From positions 64,208 to 128,207 of the forward strand of contig JAEEKX010000043.1 of NCBI GenBank assembly GCA_016288655.1: 64,000 nucleotides of DNA, given 5' to 3'. Under the pieces are notes generated by a model that did not search any database, had not been told where the DNA came from, and saw only the letters and a program-made list of their open reading frames with translations. Each line of letters begins with the position of its first letter. The stretch's first letter is position 1. Below are positions 62,408 to 64,000 of this stretch, in pieces. Made by a program: the position numbers and the translations under genes. The DNA comes from Bacteroidales bacterium (GTDB lineage Bacteria; Bacteroidota; Bacteroidia; Bacteroidales; WCHB1-69).

Positions 62408-63148
62408 TTACATAAAAATCCTGGATTTCATCAGCCCCCATTTCTGCAACCGGTAGGCAATCGAGGTGCCGATGACCCCAAAACCGTACTTGCAACTGCG
62501 TTTGAAGTTGATGGAGGACGCCTCCGGGAAATATTTGGTGGGGCAAGTGATTTCGGCGATTTCGTAACCCGCGTAGAAAATCTGCGCCAGCATCTGGTTG
62601 TCGAAGACGAAGTCGTCATCGTCGGCCATGAAGTTGATGCTGTTGAGTACTTCCTTGGAGAAGGCGCGGTAGCCAGTGTGATACTCTGCTAATTTTTGGT
62701 TCATCAAGAAGTTCTGGAAGGCGGTAAGGCAGCGGTTGAAGAAGTATTTGTAGCGGGGCATGCCGCCTTTGAGCGCTCCCTTGCCGAGAATGCGCGAGCC
62801 GAGAACCACGGGATAGACGCCGTTGGCAATGAGGTAGCACATCGACTCGATAAGACGCGGATCGTACTGATAATCAGGGTGTAGCATGACAACAATGTCG
62901 GCACCGAGCGACAATGCCGCCTGGTAGCAAGTCTTTTGGTTGCCGCCATAGCCCTTGTTGCTATCGTGCTGGATGATGTGCCGGATGCCGAGGCGCTGCC
63001 CGACGGACACGGTCTCGTCCAAGGAGTGGTCATCCACCAACACAACCTCATCTACGATGTCAAAAGGAATTTCATTATAGGTCTTCTCCAGGGTGTCGGC
63101 GGCGTTGTAGGCGGGCAGGACGATGCAGATTTTCTTCTCTTTTAACAT
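62408..63148 (-). CDS. Glycosyltransferase family 2
   Basis: 246 residues, no transmembrane anchor. GT-A nucleotide-sugar motifs: ICIVLPAYNAADTLEKTYNE, EVVLVDDHSLDETV, DSNKGYGGNQKTCYQAALSL and DIVVMLHPDYQYDPRLIESM (a DxD-like Asp pair). It resembles dolichol-phosphate mannosyl- or polyprenyl-phosphate glucosyltransferases in length and motifs, though acceptor is unknown. Its start overlaps the end of the L,D-transpeptidase gene by 7 nt, so the two are probably co-transcribed and may both serve the cell envelope. Confidence 0.88.
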   Translation of the reverse strand: MLKEKKICIVLPAYNAADTLEKTYNEIPFDIVDEVVLVDDHSLDETVSVGQRLGIRHIIQHDSNKGYGGNQKTCYQAALSLGADIVVMLHPDYQYDPRLIESMCYLIANGVYPVVLGSRILGKGALKGGMPRYKYFFNRCLTAFQNFLMNQKLAEYHTGYRAFSKEVLNSINFMADDDDFVFDNQMLAQIFYAGYEIAEITCPTKYFPEASSINFKRSCKYGFGVIGTSIAYRLQKWGLMKSRIFM

Positions 63149-64000
63149 GAAGGAATGAGTTTTTGGATGGCGTTGAGGATGTTCTGGTCTTTGCGATAGA
63201 CATCCGGGCGGTAGTGCACACTGCCGTTGGGACCGATGAAGGCGGTGTGATATTCGATGAAAAGCGGCATCTTCTTCCGCAGGGCGACGTTGGTGGGCCG
63301 AAGCGGACGGTAGAAAACCGAGTCTTCGGGCGACAGACTCGCGCGGTACTTTTCTTCTTTTTCTTGCATCTTTTCCAAATACTCTTCTCCCTCTTCAGTC
63401 GTCGGCTCGTCGCCAAGGATAATGTGGAACTGCTCCATTCGAACGGTGTCGTATTCGTTCATCTCGAAGAGCAGGTCGGCCAACTCGCGGGGTTGGCTCA
63501 CGCGGATGCATCCGTGGCTGAATGCGCGGCGGCGGTTGCGGAAAGCCCCCTTGTTGTTTGTGTCGTGGAAATAGACGGACTCCGTGTTGTTGAAGTCGAA
63601 CTTGATGCGCCCCAGCGCGTTGTGATTGCCGGAGGTCTGTATGAGTTGATAGGGGATGTTCTTCTGACTGACTCTCTTCCAGTCGATAGTCTCTGGTAGG
63701 ACCCGTTTCTTGGTTCGGTTATCGACCACGTACAGTTTCTCTTTGTTGATGACTCCCATAGAGTTACGGACCATTTTGTAGTAATACTCATCCTTGATGA
63801 TGCTGGCGGGAATCCGCCATTCGGGGTTGAGTACGATGCTCCGCACTTCGCTGTAGAGCAGGGGGGATTCGGTTTTAAGGGCGGGCAGGATGCCGTTCAC
63901 GCGGCAGGAGTCTTCCGAGCGTTTGCGCTTGTATTTCCCGCAACAAATCTTCATGCGCAGGGCCAACGTGTCGGCGCAGCGTGCTTCCAACATGAAGTCG
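63142..64000 (-). CDS. L,D-transpeptidase, YcbB/LdtD-like (5' end outside the window)
   Basis: The frame is open to the right edge, so about 286 C-terminal residues are present. The YkuD catalytic motif is AFSHGCIRVSQP (His, Cys, Arg), and TSGNHNALGRIKFDFNNTES with YFHDTNNKGAF precede it. An insertion between catalytic strands (EEYLEKMQEKEEKYRASLSP) is charged and helical. The start-like DFMLEARCADTLALR corresponds to the middle of YcbB-type enzymes, which make 3-3 crosslinks in peptidoglycan. The missing N-terminal part should contain the signal peptide and substrate-binding domains. Confidence 0.9.
   Translation of the reverse strand, partial: DFMLEARCADTLALRMKICCGKYKRKRSEDSCRVNGILPALKTESPLLYSEVRSIVLNPEWRIPASIIKDEYYYKMVRNSMGVINKEKLYVVDNRTKKRVLPETIDWKRVSQKNIPYQLIQTSGNHNALGRIKFDFNNTESVYFHDTNNKGAFRNRRRAFSHGCIRVSQPRELADLLFEMNEYDTVRMEQFHIILGDEPTTEEGEEYLEKMQEKEEKYRASLSPEDSVFYRPLRPTNVALRKKMPLFIEYHTAFIGPNGSVHYRPDVYRKDQNILNAIQKLIPSC

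Overview
The window comes from a bacterium of the order Bacteroidales (phylum Bacteroidota). The evidence is internal. Many genes are preceded by the Bacteroidota sigma-70 -7 element TAnnTTTG, in three cases with a TTTG -33 box 19-20 nt upstream. Shine-Dalgarno sequences are generally weak or absent. Four large secreted proteins end in type IX secretion (T9SS) C-terminal sorting domains. Several families are typical of this phylum: S46 dipeptidyl-peptidase, DUF3822, DUF4476, DUF4919, DUF6427-like, and ExbB followed by a small two-helix protein. Coding DNA is fairly G+C-rich and intergenic DNA is A+T-rich. Species or genus cannot be read from the sequence.

Layout. 1-5.7 kb (minus strand): end of a Ton-motor operon (exbB plus a two-helix membrane protein), tRNA-Ser(GGA), a divergent GAPDH, dprA and pepT. 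5.9-10.5 kb (plus): a double UspA protein, a secreted C69 dipeptidase, folP and a T9SS-exported endonuclease I. 10.8-20.0 kb: one giant T9SS surface protein of about 3,075 residues with 31 beta-repeat units organised as five blocks of five. 20-30 kb: an SDR, DPP11, an acyltransferase, an M3 peptidase, a TonB-C protein, a DUF4476 protein and an alpha-oxoamine synthase. 30-33 kb: a polytopic membrane protein, two conserved unknowns and rsmD. 33.4-37.6 kb: a C10 (streptopain-like) T9SS protease, then an A+T-rich accessory islet with a 117-nt nested hairpin, a frameshifted lipoprotein gene and a multi-hairpin element upstream of tlyA. 38.5-44.7 kb (minus): a C1A-like T9SS protease, an MBOAT acyltransferase and a VanX-like D,D-dipeptidase, apparently one operon. 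44.9-55.3 kb (plus): a split chromate transporter, lysS, a YbdG-type channel, speB, two lipoproteins, a TPR protein, ribH, fmt, HU and tyrS. 55.3-64 kb: DUF4919, ettA, an SDR/ALDH pair, glnS, a secreted thioredoxin, a GT2 and the end of a YcbB-like L,D-transpeptidase.

Together the accessory genes suggest a protein-degrading lifestyle. Exported C10 and C1A proteases would start digestion, DPP11, an M3 dipeptidyl carboxypeptidase and the C69 dipeptidase would act in the periplasm, and PepT would finish tripeptides in the cytosol. The secreted nuclease would scavenge nucleic acid. The most unusual items are the 5x5 higher-order repeat of the giant protein, with an unrelated domain inserted in one unit; the structured noncoding elements of the 35.9-37.6 kb islet; a one-base frameshift in a G-run; and calcium-binding loops inserted between the catalytic His and Asn of the C1A-like protease.
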